This document shows positions 17,745 through 26,207 of a stretch of 64,000 nt of DNA, in pieces. This stretch comes from Gammaproteobacteria bacterium (GTDB lineage: Bacteria > Pseudomonadota > Gammaproteobacteria > Steroidobacterales > Steroidobacteraceae). The notes beneath the pieces are model-generated. The model did no database searches, had not been told where the DNA came from, and was given only the letters and a program-made list of their open reading frames with translations. The translations under genes and the position numbers were made by a program. Location: assembly GCA_028293725.1 (NCBI GenBank), contig JAQGOE010000156.1:47619-111618 (forward strand), in the 5' to 3' direction. Every line of letters begins with the position of its first letter. The stretch's first letter is position 1.

Positions 17745-18329
17745 TCAGCCTGCTTCGCGCGCCTTGAACGAGTACTTCTGCCCGGCCACCGAGGCTTGGT
17801 ACAGGGCGCCGCCCTTCACTATGGTGAACACGACCATTCCCTTGTAGTACTTGCCGGTGGTCGCAGCGTCCTTCTTGCCGCCGCTGGCCTCGCCACTCAC
17901 ACCTTGTGTGCCGGCTTCACCACCGGCCGCGGCCGTGATCGCGACGACCTGGACTCCGGCGTCAAACTCGAAGTTCCCATTCGTAAATTCGTCCAGGGCG
18001 CGCTTGTCCTGGAAGAACACGATCTGGCTATATCCTTCGCCGCCTGCTTGAAATCCGACGCTGACCTGGGTCAGCGATGCGTCACCGATATATTTCCCGC
18101 GTGCATATACGCGACCGGTCCCGTGCGCCCCGCCTACGATGAAGGCTCCTTTACCGATCGTTGGAAACACCGCGTAGCCATAACAATCGTGGAAATACGC
18201 CGCGCTTTCGCCCGCGTGTTTGAACAGGTCGACGGTTGCGCGGACTTCGGCATCGGAGGGCGCTGCCGCCGCCACAGTTGCTCCCATCAACAGTACCGCG
18301 GCCATCCAGAATTTATGCATCAGTCTCAT
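17745..18329 (-). CDS. Exported SYLF/YSC84-domain protein
   Basis: A 194-residue exported protein with a SYLF (YSC84) domain. A signal peptide ends at ATVAAAAP. The domain is recognised by GYAVFPTIGKGAFIVGGAHG, RVYARGKYIGDASLTQVSVG and FQAGGEGYSQIVFFQ, which together form the lipid-binding fold known from eukaryotic and bacterial relatives. In bacteria the protein is periplasmic and its role is unclear; membrane lipid binding is the usual suggestion. A GGGGAGAG ribosome site precedes the ATG at 18329, which I prefer to the long open frame upstream. A glycine-rich insert (TAAAGGEAGTQG) interrupts the C-terminal half. Confidence 0.85.
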   Translation of the reverse strand: MRLMHKFWMAAVLLMGATVAAAAPSDAEVRATVDLFKHAGESAAYFHDCYGYAVFPTIGKGAFIVGGAHGTGRVYARGKYIGDASLTQVSVGFQAGGEGYSQIVFFQDKRALDEFTNGNFEFDAGVQVVAITAAAGGEAGTQGVSGEASGGKKDAATTGKYYKGMVVFTIVKGGALYQASVAGQKYSFKAREAG

Positions 18330-18477
18330 ACGGGTCTCTCCCCTCAACAGCGTGGCAGTTGCGAGCAGTGTACGGCTAACCCCTGCCCGGGCCGAGACGT
18401 TGCGAGGACAATCAGTCGTTGTCCTACAATGGAATCTGCCATTTCGCAGGCTGTTTATGTATACAGGATGTGCGCTC

Positions 18478-19389
18478 ATGACTTCACGACGCGAGGCCTT
18501 GCGCTTTGGCTTGGCGGCGGGCGCGGCTGCGGCACTCGTGCCGTCTGCCTGGGCCGCCGATCTGGCGGTGATCACCAAAGTCATCCCCTCCACGGGCGAG
18601 AAACTGCCCGTAGTAGGCCTGGGCACGGACCAGTTCCGCGGCAGTGAGCGGGACGCCATCCAGGCTGAAATCCAACGCATGCGGCAGTTGGGCGGAAGTG
18701 TCATCGATACCGCCGCGGCGTATGGCGACAGCGAAGCCCTCATCGGTGACTCGCTGGCGGCACTCGGCCTGCGCGAGCACATGTTTCTCGCCACGAAGTT
18801 GACGGTCAACGAGGCTGGGACGTCGACCCGCGGCGGCGAGGAGAGTTTCAATCGCTCGCTGGCGCGACTCAAAACCCAACGTATCGATCTGCTCCAGGTT
18901 CACAATCTCGAAGGGGTGGAGGCGCTGATGCCCGTGCTGCAGAAATGGAAGAAGGACGGGAAAATCCGCTACATCGGCATCACGACGTCACGTGTGGGAC
19001 AACACAGCCACATGGCGGAGTACATGCGCCGGTATCCGCTCGATTTCGTGCAGGTTGACTACTCACTCGCAAACCGCGATGCGGCCGCGAACGTGTTGCC
19101 GCTCGCGCTGGAGCGGCGTGTGGCCGTGCTTGCGAATATTCCCTTCGGCTTCGGCTCCGTGTTGCGTCAGGCCCAGGCGCGCCGGCTGCCGGATTGGGCC
19201 GCGGACATCGATGTGACGAGTTGGAGTCAGTTTCTCCTGAAATATGTCATCGCGCATCCGGCCGTGACCTGTGTCATACCCGGGTCCACGAAGGTCGAGC
19301 ACCTCGAGCAGAACCAACTTGCGGGACGCGGCCGGCTGCCGGACGCGGCGCTGCGTAGGAAAATGGAAGAGGTGTGGGACGCTGGCTAA
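18478..19389 (+). CDS. Tat-exported aldo/keto reductase
   Basis: A 303-residue aldo/keto reductase with a twin-arginine signal (SRREALRFGLAAGAAAAL) and cleavage after AWA. The catalytic tetrad is present: Asp and Tyr in VIDTAAAYGDSE, Lys in FLATKL and His in LLQVHNLEG. The NADPH-binding C-terminal loop appears as CVIPGSTKVEHLEQN. It should reduce carbonyls with NADPH, and Tat export would carry the folded protein with its cofactor to the periplasm. The ATG at 18478 has an AGG about nine bases upstream; an in-frame ATG at 18457 would lengthen the n-region. A TACAAT -10-like box lies at 18425-18430. Confidence 0.88.
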   Translation: MTSRREALRFGLAAGAAAALVPSAWAADLAVITKVIPSTGEKLPVVGLGTDQFRGSERDAIQAEIQRMRQLGGSVIDTAAAYGDSEALIGDSLAALGLREHMFLATKLTVNEAGTSTRGGEESFNRSLARLKTQRIDLLQVHNLEGVEALMPVLQKWKKDGKIRYIGITTSRVGQHSHMAEYMRRYPLDFVQVDYSLANRDAAANVLPLALERRVAVLANIPFGFGSVLRQAQARRLPDWAADIDVTSWSQFLLKYVIAHPAVTCVIPGSTKVEHLEQNQLAGRGRLPDAALRRKMEEVWDAG

Positions 19390-19459
19390 CGGCGAGCATG
19401 CGCGCACGCTCCGGCTCGGTTAAGGTATCCGACGGTGCTTGCGGAGCCAGGATTGCCTA

Positions 19460-21136
19460 ATGCCCGATTATCTGGATCGCGTGTTCTCCTCGCCCGGTTT
19501 CATGCCCCATGGCATGTGTTTTCAGTGGCGCCCCGACATCCTGACGCTGCACGTCATAGCCGATTCGCTGATCGCGCTCGCCTATTTCTCGATTCCCTTT
19601 ACCCTGCTGTATTTCGTCCGTCGTCGTAAAGACGTGCAGTTCAACTGGATGTTCGTCTGTTTCGCAGTCTTCATCATCGCCTGCGGGACCACCCACCTCA
19701 TGGAGATCTGGACTGTCTGGGAGCCGGTCTACTGGCTCTCCGGGGCGGTCAAAGCGGTCACCGCCCTGGCCTCGGTCCCCACTGCGTTTCTGCTGATCCG
19801 GCTGGTGCCCACGGCGCTGCGCCTGCCGAGTCCTGCTGCATTGCAGCATGTCAATAGCACCCTCGAGCTGGAGATCGTGGAGCGCAAGCGCGCCGAAGCT
19901 GAGGTCCGGCACAGCAATGACCTTCTGGAGACCCGCGTTGCGGAGCGCACCCGAGAGCTGGAGGTGGCGTACCAGACGTTGCGGCAGACACAGCACGCGA
20001 GCATGCAGCACGAGCGTCTGCGCGCCCTCGGCCGGATGGCCAGCGGAATCGCCCACGACATCAACAACGCACTGACGCCCGCGACGCTTTACGCGCAGTC
20101 GCTTCTGGATCACAACGAGGACCTGGGCCCCGAGGCGCGTAAGGACCTCGCCGTGATCCAGCAGGCCATCGATGACGTCACTCACACCGTGTCGCGCATC
20201 AAAGAGTTCTATCGGGGTCGGGAGTCCAACGTCGCCAGCACGCCCGTGGAGATCAAACGCCTCTTGAGCCAGGTGATCGAACTTACCCGTGCTCGGTGGG
20301 AGGACATGCCGCAGGCACGGGGGATTGTCGTCGAAGTCAAAGCTGAGCACGCCGAGCACGTAGCTCCCATCATGGGCGTACAGGGCGAGATCCGCGACGC
20401 CGTCACGAATCTGGTCTTCAACGCAGTCGACGCGATGCCCTCCGGCGGCACGCTGACATTGCGATCCTATGCAACACCACACCACGTGACCGTAGAAGTG
20501 TGCGATACCGGGATCGGTATGACCGAGGAGGTCCGGACTCGTTGCCTCGATCCGTTTTTCACCACGAAAGGAGCGCACGGGACGGGTCTGGGGCTGGCAA
20601 TGGTGTATGGCATGGCGGAGCGCCACAGCGCGGCCATCGAGATCGACAGCGAGCCTGGCGCGGGCACCATAGTCCGGTTGGTATTTCCCGCCGCGACCCA
20701 GACCGAACTGGCGATTCCCACAGCGCTTGCAACGCGCCGTAGCGTGCGCGGACTTCGCATCCTCGTCATTGACGACGATGAGCTGCTGCGGCACTCCATG
20801 CGGGCGGTCCTGGAGAGGGAAGGGCACGCCGTCTCGGTTGCCCCGGGTGGCCGCTCGGGAATCGAAGCCTTCTCGGCTGCGGCTCAGCGCGGCGAGCGAT
20901 TCCAGGTGGTGATCACCGATCTTGGCATGCCGCACGTCGACGGCACAGCCGTCGCGGCCGCCGTGAAAAGCATGTTACCCGACACGCCCGTTATTTTGCT
21001 CACGGGTTGGGGGCAACATCTGCGCGACGGAAACGACGTTCCGCCGGACGTTGATCGCATGTTGAATAAGCCGGCGAACCTGTCTGAATTGCGTGCCGCG
21101 CTCGCGGAGCTGGCTCCGCAGGCCAGCCCCGTCTAG
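19460..21136 (+). CDS. Hybrid histidine kinase with ethylene-receptor-type membrane domain
   Basis: A 558-residue membrane sensor. Three transmembrane helices at residues 27-120 match the ethylene-binding domain of plant ETR1 and cyanobacterial SynEtr1: Asp35 in IADSLIALAYFSIP, and Cys75 with His79 in ACGTTHLMEIW, with the same 40-residue Asp-to-Cys spacing as ETR1. A coiled coil (about 130-180) links to a HisKA domain with phospho-acceptor His199 (GIAHDINNALTP), then an ATPase domain with NLVFNAVDAMPSGG, VCDTGIGM and GTGLGLAM. A C-terminal receiver has acidic DDDE and phospho-acceptor Asp487 (ITDLGMPHVDG). The kinase therefore looks fully active. No output regulator is adjacent. The ATG at 19460 is preferred to the TTG at 19439. 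Confidence 0.9.
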   Translation: MPDYLDRVFSSPGFMPHGMCFQWRPDILTLHVIADSLIALAYFSIPFTLLYFVRRRKDVQFNWMFVCFAVFIIACGTTHLMEIWTVWEPVYWLSGAVKAVTALASVPTAFLLIRLVPTALRLPSPAALQHVNSTLELEIVERKRAEAEVRHSNDLLETRVAERTRELEVAYQTLRQTQHASMQHERLRALGRMASGIAHDINNALTPATLYAQSLLDHNEDLGPEARKDLAVIQQAIDDVTHTVSRIKEFYRGRESNVASTPVEIKRLLSQVIELTRARWEDMPQARGIVVEVKAEHAEHVAPIMGVQGEIRDAVTNLVFNAVDAMPSGGTLTLRSYATPHHVTVEVCDTGIGMTEEVRTRCLDPFFTTKGAHGTGLGLAMVYGMAERHSAAIEIDSEPGAGTIVRLVFPAATQTELAIPTALATRRSVRGLRILVIDDDELLRHSMRAVLEREGHAVSVAPGGRSGIEAFSAAAQRGERFQVVITDLGMPHVDGTAVAAAVKSMLPDTPVILLTGWGQHLRDGNDVPPDVDRMLNKPANLSELRAALAELAPQASPV

Positions 21137-21153
21137 GGGCTGGGGGGCTGGCC
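21121..21153. terminator. Strong hairpin between convergent genes
   Basis: GGCCAGCCCC at 21121-21130 pairs perfectly with GGGGCTGGCC at 21144-21153, and an alternative 8-base stem pairs 21123-21130 with 21136-21143 around the kinase stop codon. It sits between the convergent kinase and SDR genes, where a bidirectional terminator is expected. No T tract follows. Confidence 0.35.
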
Positions 21154-21168
21154 GGAGCGCTATCCAGG

Positions 21169-22323
21169 TCAGACGCTGCGATAGCTCTTGCGCTTCTTTT
21201 TGCGATGGTCGATCTCGCGCGGATAGATGCCGCAGCGGAGCACCACCTTTTCGTAGCCCACCCGGTCCGTCGGAATCGGAGTTTCGACCGAAGGCGTCGA
21301 CAACATGATGGCGTCGAAGCGCTCCTGGATGCCGGGCTTGAACTCCGGGTGGCTCAGGATGAACAGGTCGTTGTTGACGACGCCGTTCAACACGCGCTCA
21401 CCCGCTTCCAATGGATCCATCATCACCGACGGGCCGGGCGGACGCGGCGGGCCGTTCGGCCGATTCGGCGGGTGATAGGGATTCTCCTCGCCGGTGCCGA
21501 TGTAGTTGTCGGTGCTCACCCCACCCGGACAGAAAACCGACGTGCCGATGTTGGTGGATTCGAGCTCCACGCGCAGAGCTTCCATGATGCCGACCGCGGC
21601 GATCTTGGTCGACGTGTAGACGCCGGCGTTCACACCCGGTAAGAGCCCGCCCATCGACGCCGTGGTCACGAAATGACCTCCCTCGCCGTGCTCGAGCATA
21701 TGCGGCAGGCAGGTGGCGACGCTGTTATAGATGGCGGTGAAATTCACCGCGACGGCGTTATCCCATTCCTCGTACTTGGCCTGACTTGCCTGGCGCAGCG
21801 TCTTGATGCCCGCGTTGTTGACCACGAGATGCAGTTTGCCGTACTTGGCTTTGACCTGGTCGAGCAGGTTTTTCCAGCCATCGCGATCGGTGACGTCATG
21901 TTTGACCGGGAACACTCCCGGGTTGCCCTCCTTGAACAGGGGCAACGCGGCCTTGAGGCGCTCTTCATTGCGGTAGCCAATCACGACAATCATGCCGGCG
22001 TTCGAGGCGGCACGTGCAATGCCGAGTCCGATTCCGTCGGAGGAGGCCGTGATGTAGGCCACCTTACCCTTGAGATCCTTCAGCGGTGGAGGCTGCGAGA
22101 CCTTCGGCTCAGGAGGCAGAGGCGGGCGACCCGGTGGCGGTCCGCCCGCGGGAGCCGGTGTTGCATTCTGCGCGTCGGCACGGCGGCTTAGGCCGAGATC
22201 GGCGAGCAGGGTGCCGGCGCCGAGGCCGAGCGCCATGCCGTTGCCGAGAAAGCGGCGGCGATCGAGGCCGGATGCGACGTTGTCTGGTCTGTCTGTGTTC
22301 GGTGTATCTGTTTTCTTTGGCAT
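21169..22323 (-). CDS. Tat-exported SDR oxidoreductase, paralogue A
   Basis: A 384-residue short-chain dehydrogenase carrying a twin-arginine signal (LDRRRFLGNGMALGLGAGTL) and a proline-rich linker (PPPGRPPLPPEPKVSQ) before the catalytic domain at about residue 85. The cofactor fingerprint is ITASSDGIGLGIARA, followed by NNAG and the Ser, Tyr, Lys set in TTASMGGLLPG and VYTSTKIAA. A second proline-rich loop (PPNRPNGPPRPPGP) interrupts the C-terminal part. It ends in a basic tail KKKRKSYRSV shared with its neighbour. The next gene upstream, 14 bases away, is a close paralogue with the same layout, so this is a tandem duplication in one operon. The substrate is unknown. Confidence 0.88.
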   Translation of the reverse strand: MPKKTDTPNTDRPDNVASGLDRRRFLGNGMALGLGAGTLLADLGLSRRADAQNATPAPAGGPPPGRPPLPPEPKVSQPPPLKDLKGKVAYITASSDGIGLGIARAASNAGMIVVIGYRNEERLKAALPLFKEGNPGVFPVKHDVTDRDGWKNLLDQVKAKYGKLHLVVNNAGIKTLRQASQAKYEEWDNAVAVNFTAIYNSVATCLPHMLEHGEGGHFVTTASMGGLLPGVNAGVYTSTKIAAVGIMEALRVELESTNIGTSVFCPGGVSTDNYIGTGEENPYHPPNRPNGPPRPPGPSVMMDPLEAGERVLNGVVNNDLFILSHPEFKPGIQERFDAIMLSTPSVETPIPTDRVGYEKVVLRCGIYPREIDHRKKKRKSYRSV

Positions 22324-22337
22324 GTTGATTCTCCGCC

Positions 22338-23504
22338 TCAGACGGTCACGCTGCGATAGGACTTGCGCTTCTTTTTCCGATGCACAATCTCGCGAGCGTA
22401 GATTCCAGCATGCAGCACGCGTGTTTCCATTTTCGCGCGGACGGGCGGAAACGCCTCGCCCGGCTCGGAGTCCAACACGGCATCGAAACGTTGTTTCGTG
22501 CCGGGCATGTATTCCGGATGGGTGACGATGAACAGGTCATTGTTGATGACCCCGTTGAGCACCCGCTCTCCGGCTTCCATCGGATCCATACCCGGCGGCG
22601 GTCCGGGCGGTCGCGGCGGGCCACCGGCCGGCGGCGGGTTCTTGGCACGGTAAGGGTTTATCTCACCGGTACCGATGTAGTTGTCGGTGTTGACTCCGCC
22701 CGGACAGAATGCCGAGGTGCCGACGGTCGTGCCTTCGAGCTCGACCCGCAGGGCCTCGATGAGCCCGACCGCTGCAATCTTTGTGGCGGTGTAAACGCCG
22801 AGATTGCCGCCAGGAAGCAATCCACTCATCGACGACGTGACGACGATATGCGAGCCCTCGCCGTGCTCGAGCATGTGCGGTAAGCACACTGCGACACTGT
22901 TGTAGGTCGCTGTGTAATTAACCGCTACGGCGTTGTCCCAATCCTCGTTGGTCGCGTTGCTCACTTTCGCACGCAACTTGCTTCCGGCGTTATTGACCAC
23001 GAGGTGTAGCCGGCCGTACTGCGCTTTGATCTGTTCCAGCGCCTTCGCCCACCCATCCCGGTCGGTGACGTCGTGCTTGATCGGGAAAACTCCGGCGTTG
23101 CCCTCCTTGAACAGCGGCAGCGCGGCTTTCAGACGCTCTTCATTGCGATAGCCGATGCACACCTTCATGCCGGCCGCGGAGGCGGCGCGTGCTATCCCGA
23201 GGCCGATGCCGTCGGACGAAGCGGTGACATAGGCAACCTTACCTTTCAAATCATGTAGAGGCGCGGCCTGCGACACGTTCGGTTCCGGAGGCATCGGCGG
23301 CATCCCAGGACGCATCGCGGGTCCGGCACCGCTTCCAGCGGGCGGGGTAGCAGTCTGTGCGACGGCATAACGGGACAGGCCCAGTGAAGCCAGGATGCCC
23401 GCGGCTCCTGCACCGTATGCGGCTCCTTCGGACAGGAAGCGACGGCGCTCGAGCGCGAATCGATCCAGGTCGGGGGGTAACTGCGGAGTATCCTTTTTGG
23501 ACAT
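22338..23504 (-). CDS. Tat-exported SDR oxidoreductase, paralogue B
   Basis: A 388-residue paralogue of the following gene. It has a twin-arginine signal (LERRRFLSEGAAYGAG), linker MPPMPPEPNVSQAAPLHDL, cofactor motif VTASSDGIGLGIARA, NNAG, and catalytic TSSMSGLLPG and VYTATKIAA. The acidic block YRNEERLKAALPLFKEGN and the PGGV.TDNYIGTGE segment are almost identical in both copies. It ends KKKRKSYRSVTV. This gene is first in the pair and starts opposite the YajG-like gene across 228 bases. The duplicates differ mostly in the signal peptide and the proline-rich loops, which suggests that the catalytic core is under constraint. Confidence 0.88.
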   Translation of the reverse strand: MSKKDTPQLPPDLDRFALERRRFLSEGAAYGAGAAGILASLGLSRYAVAQTATPPAGSGAGPAMRPGMPPMPPEPNVSQAAPLHDLKGKVAYVTASSDGIGLGIARAASAAGMKVCIGYRNEERLKAALPLFKEGNAGVFPIKHDVTDRDGWAKALEQIKAQYGRLHLVVNNAGSKLRAKVSNATNEDWDNAVAVNYTATYNSVAVCLPHMLEHGEGSHIVVTSSMSGLLPGGNLGVYTATKIAAVGLIEALRVELEGTTVGTSAFCPGGVNTDNYIGTGEINPYRAKNPPPAGGPPRPPGPPPGMDPMEAGERVLNGVINNDLFIVTHPEYMPGTKQRFDAVLDSEPGEAFPPVRAKMETRVLHAGIYAREIVHRKKKRKSYRSVTV

Positions 23505-23732
23505 ACGTGGCTCTCGATGTTGGCCTGGATTGTTGACTGAAGCGGAGGCCGAGTATGCCTAAACGCGAGGCCGTGGCGCGCCCCGGGGAAGGGCGGAAAA
23601 GCACCTTTGCCGCGGACCGCCTCCCGCAAAGGAACCTTAAGCGATCTTGACGCGCCGCGGCTCCCTGCCAAGGCTCCTAGGCCCGGGGTTCGGCGCTGGC
23701 TAGAATGGGTCAACTAATAAGGGAGTCGACAA

Positions 23733-24338
23733 ATGTCTCACCGCGTTCCCGTGCTTGCCTTCCTCGCCTGTCTCGTCGTCAGCTCGGTCGCCGGCGCAGC
23801 CCCAGCCGTCCTGGAAAATATCCCTCTGAAGTGGTCGCCGACGTCGACCCTGGCGGAGATGGGCCAGGTCGATCTCACCGCGCCGGATCTGGCGGTGAAA
23901 ATACACGTCGACACCCTGGTCGATGTCCGCCAGAACCCTACCTTGATCGCGCTGAACACCGAGAAGCCTGATAAGCCGAGGCAGGTGACCACATCCAGCG
24001 ATGTCGGTGCGTTTGTCACCGAGCATCTCAAGGATACCCTGCACGGCGCGGGTCTGAGCATCGTAGATGGCGCGGGCGACGTTACGTTGAGCGGCGAGAT
24101 CCGCCAGTTCTTCGTAAATGAGGTGAACGTGTACCGTGGTGAGGCGTCGATCGTCATTCACGTGAAGAACAGCGCGGGTAAGGAAATCTGGAGTGGCGTG
24201 GTGGGCGGTGACGCCGAGCGATTCGGCCGGTCCTATCGCGCTGACAATTACTACGAGGTGCTGGCCGACACCCTGTTGCGCGCGGCTCACAATCTGTTGG
24301 TGAACCCCGGGTTTCATGACGCGCTGGAGAAACACTGA
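23733..24338 (+). CDS. Exported YajG-like protein
   Basis: A 201-residue exported protein similar in layout to the YajG lipoprotein family. A signal peptide (AFLACLVVSSVAGA) ends near Ala23; the mature start has no lipobox cysteine, so unlike YajG it seems not to be lipid-anchored. The family pattern appears in VDVRQNPTLIALNTE, FVTEHLKDTLHGAGL and DVTLSGEIRQFFVNEVNVYRG. YajG-type proteins are found in the cell envelope of gammaproteobacteria and have no settled function. A GGGAG ribosome site precedes the ATG, and a TAGAAT hexamer at 23701-23706 could serve as -10. Confidence 0.65.
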   Translation: MSHRVPVLAFLACLVVSSVAGAAPAVLENIPLKWSPTSTLAEMGQVDLTAPDLAVKIHVDTLVDVRQNPTLIALNTEKPDKPRQVTTSSDVGAFVTEHLKDTLHGAGLSIVDGAGDVTLSGEIRQFFVNEVNVYRGEASIVIHVKNSAGKEIWSGVVGGDAERFGRSYRADNYYEVLADTLLRAAHNLLVNPGFHDALEKH

Positions 24339-24373
24339 TTGGGCGCGCTCTTACCCTGCATGAAACGAGTTCC

Positions 24374-25087
24374 ATGACTGACACAGGCGAGGTTCCAGTC
24401 GACAGGGCTCTTTGCGAGGCGCTCGTCGCGGCGTGTCGCGAGTTGACACGCCGTGGGTTGACTTACGGGACGTCGGGCAACATCAGTATCCGGCGTGATG
24501 AGCGGAGTTTCTTTGTCAGTCCTACGGGAACGCCCTACGAGGATCTCGAGCCGGCGGCCGTCCCGTTGCTGGATTTCGACGGCCGGTGGTTTGGGCGCCG
24601 TCGCCCCTCGAGCGAATGGCGTTTTCATCGTGACATTCTCGCGGCCCGCGGCGACGTTGGGGCCATCGTTCATACGCACTCGAGACATGCAACGGCGCTC
24701 GCGTGCACCGGCCGCGGAATTCCAGCGTTCCATTACATGGTTGCGGTGACGGGCGGCACGGAGATACGCTGCGCGCCGTACCGCACTTTCGGTTCGCAGG
24801 AGCTTTCCGACGTTGCGCTTGTTGCTCTCGGAAGCCGAAACGCTTGTTTACTGAGCAACCACGGGGTGATAGCCCTCGGTGCCGACGTCACGGCCGCACT
24901 GACGCTCGCCGGAGAAGTTGAAAATCTCGCCGCCCAGTATTGTGCTGCGTTAGCCGTTGGGGATGTCAGAATCCTCGACGAGGCGGAGATGCTGCGTGTC
25001 GTCGAGAAATTTCGCACCTATGGGAAGCTGGATGCCGTCGATGCTGCTCTCAGCTTCGGCGGCGATGAGTTACCCCACCGGCGGTAA
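24374..25087 (+). CDS. Class II aldolase/adducin family protein (fuculose-phosphate aldolase-like)
   Basis: A 237-residue zinc-dependent class II aldolase of the FucA/AraD type. The early loop GLTYGTSGNISIR binds the phosphate end of the substrate. The catalytic Glu is in SEWRFHRDI, zinc ligands are His-X-His in IVHTHSRHA and the third His in LLSNHGVIALG. The family cleaves or epimerises phosphorylated ketoses such as fuculose 1-phosphate or ribulose 5-phosphate; it also includes methylthioribulose-phosphate dehydratases, so the substrate cannot be read from sequence. It begins 36 bases after the YajG-like gene on the same strand, but the two have no clear functional link. Confidence 0.88.
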   Translation: MTDTGEVPVDRALCEALVAACRELTRRGLTYGTSGNISIRRDERSFFVSPTGTPYEDLEPAAVPLLDFDGRWFGRRRPSSEWRFHRDILAARGDVGAIVHTHSRHATALACTGRGIPAFHYMVAVTGGTEIRCAPYRTFGSQELSDVALVALGSRNACLLSNHGVIALGADVTAALTLAGEVENLAAQYCAALAVGDVRILDEAEMLRVVEKFRTYGKLDAVDAALSFGGDELPHRR

Positions 25088-25276
25088 GTCAGATCCCGAG
25101 CTGCGCGGTGCGGCCGAACCCGGCCGGTATAACTCGATTCAACATAAGGGTGATAATCCCCGCAGGATTAGACAAGCCCTTTCGCGGCAGGAGTGGAATA
25201 GTTACGGCGAGTGCTGGCTAAGCTGCACTCGAAGACTCTTGCTCCTTCCACCCCCATGCGGGCGAGTCTTCACTTT

Positions 25277-25303
25277 GCGGGGTGGGCCTTGTGCCCATCC
25301 CGC
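25277..25303. terminator. Hairpin between convergent aldolase and FecR genes
   Basis: GCGGGGTGGGC at 25277-25287 pairs with GCCCATCCCGC at 25293-25303, an 11-base stem with one G-U pair and a five-base loop, lying 17 bases beyond the FecR stop. On the plus strand it is followed by CTTCTCTC. A second inverted repeat, GAAGACTC at 25231-25238 with GAGTCTTC at 25264-25271, lies just before it. The 232-base gap contains no gene. Confidence 0.45.
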
Positions 25304-25319
25304 CTTCTCTCGTCCGCGA

Positions 25320-26207
25320 TCAGCGCACGACGCAGTCGACGGTACCGGATTTAGGAGCGGCATTTCCGCCCTGAGATGTCGGGGAGGCCGAAAATGCGGG
25401 GGGCGGGGTGAATTGCAGTCCGGGATTGCTGGGAAGGATGACCGGCGGGTTCTGAGCGCTCGGGGTAAATCCGAACTGCCCGGCAGTGAAGCTCTGCGAC
25501 CCGCCGCCATTGGTGAGGTGGATCATTCCATCCAACACCTGTACGTAGAGTCCCGGACTCTTCATTCCGGACGGCAGGCCTGGGGGAGTGTTCTGGGCGA
25601 GGCGCACTGAGTCGAACGTCTGCAATTGCACGTAGGTGTACTTGCCTCCGGAGTGGCCAAGCCCAAGCACTGGCGCCCGGCGAGCTGGCGCCGACAGGAT
25701 GTCACCGCGGGCAAGCTGCCCAGGCAACGGTTGACGGTACTCGGCGATGAAGGTGCTATGGCCGATATCGATCACGGCCGTTCCCGCTCTGAGGGTGAAC
25801 GAGTCCTTGTCGCGAGTGCCGAGAATGCCCGAGGTTACGCGCACGCGACCCCGGGAAAGTACCAGGGCGGCCTCATCGGGTACCGGACCGCTTTCCTGGT
25901 TCGGCGAGGCCTTTTCGTGGAAGGAATACTTGTCGAGCGCCAATTCAGTGTCGGGGCCGAGCGCCACGAGGGTGTGGTCGGTCAGAGCCACGCGAGCGTA
26001 GGCGCCGGTTCGGGACACGAGGGTATCCGACAGCTCTACTGACGAGCCGACTGCAAGCACTTTGATCGAACCGCTCGCGGTCTTCGCCAGCAACGGGCCG
26101 GTCGAATCGGTGACAACGCCTATCGGCTCGGCGACGGCTCGTCCCGCGAGGAACAGCGCGAGTAAGGCGCAGACCTTAGTTGCAATACATCTTTTTGGCG
26201 GTGGCAT
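25320..26207 (-). CDS. Exported FecR-domain protein
   Basis: A 295-residue exported protein with a FecR domain. A signal peptide ends at GRAVAE. The domain spans about residues 45-170: VGSSVELSDTLVSRTGAYARVALTD, then LVALGPDTELALDKY and RGRVRVTSGILG, the pattern of FecR-type beta-structure. Unlike FecR of iron uptake, it has no N-terminal cytoplasmic part or transmembrane anchor that could talk to a sigma factor. The gene overlaps the 3-prime end of the TpsA gene by 32 bases and is last in the two-partner secretion operon, so it may help fold, anchor or secrete the TpsA adhesin. The C-terminal 60 residues are rich in Pro, Gly and Ala. Confidence 0.82.
   Translation of the reverse strand: MPPPKRCIATKVCALLALFLAGRAVAEPIGVVTDSTGPLLAKTASGSIKVLAVGSSVELSDTLVSRTGAYARVALTDHTLVALGPDTELALDKYSFHEKASPNQESGPVPDEAALVLSRGRVRVTSGILGTRDKDSFTLRAGTAVIDIGHSTFIAEYRQPLPGQLARGDILSAPARRAPVLGLGHSGGKYTYVQLQTFDSVRLAQNTPPGLPSGMKSPGLYVQVLDGMIHLTNGGGSQSFTAGQFGFTPSAQNPPVILPSNPGLQFTPPPAFSASPTSQGGNAAPKSGTVDCVVR

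Noticed and set aside
17468..17767. 99-codon plus-strand frame between the AraC and SYLF genes
   Set aside because: No coding character or ribosome site, and it runs into the SYLF gene on the opposite strand.
19457..20935. 492-codon frame antisense to the hybrid kinase
   Set aside because: No domain or ribosome site is visible, and the sense frame contains a full set of kinase motifs.
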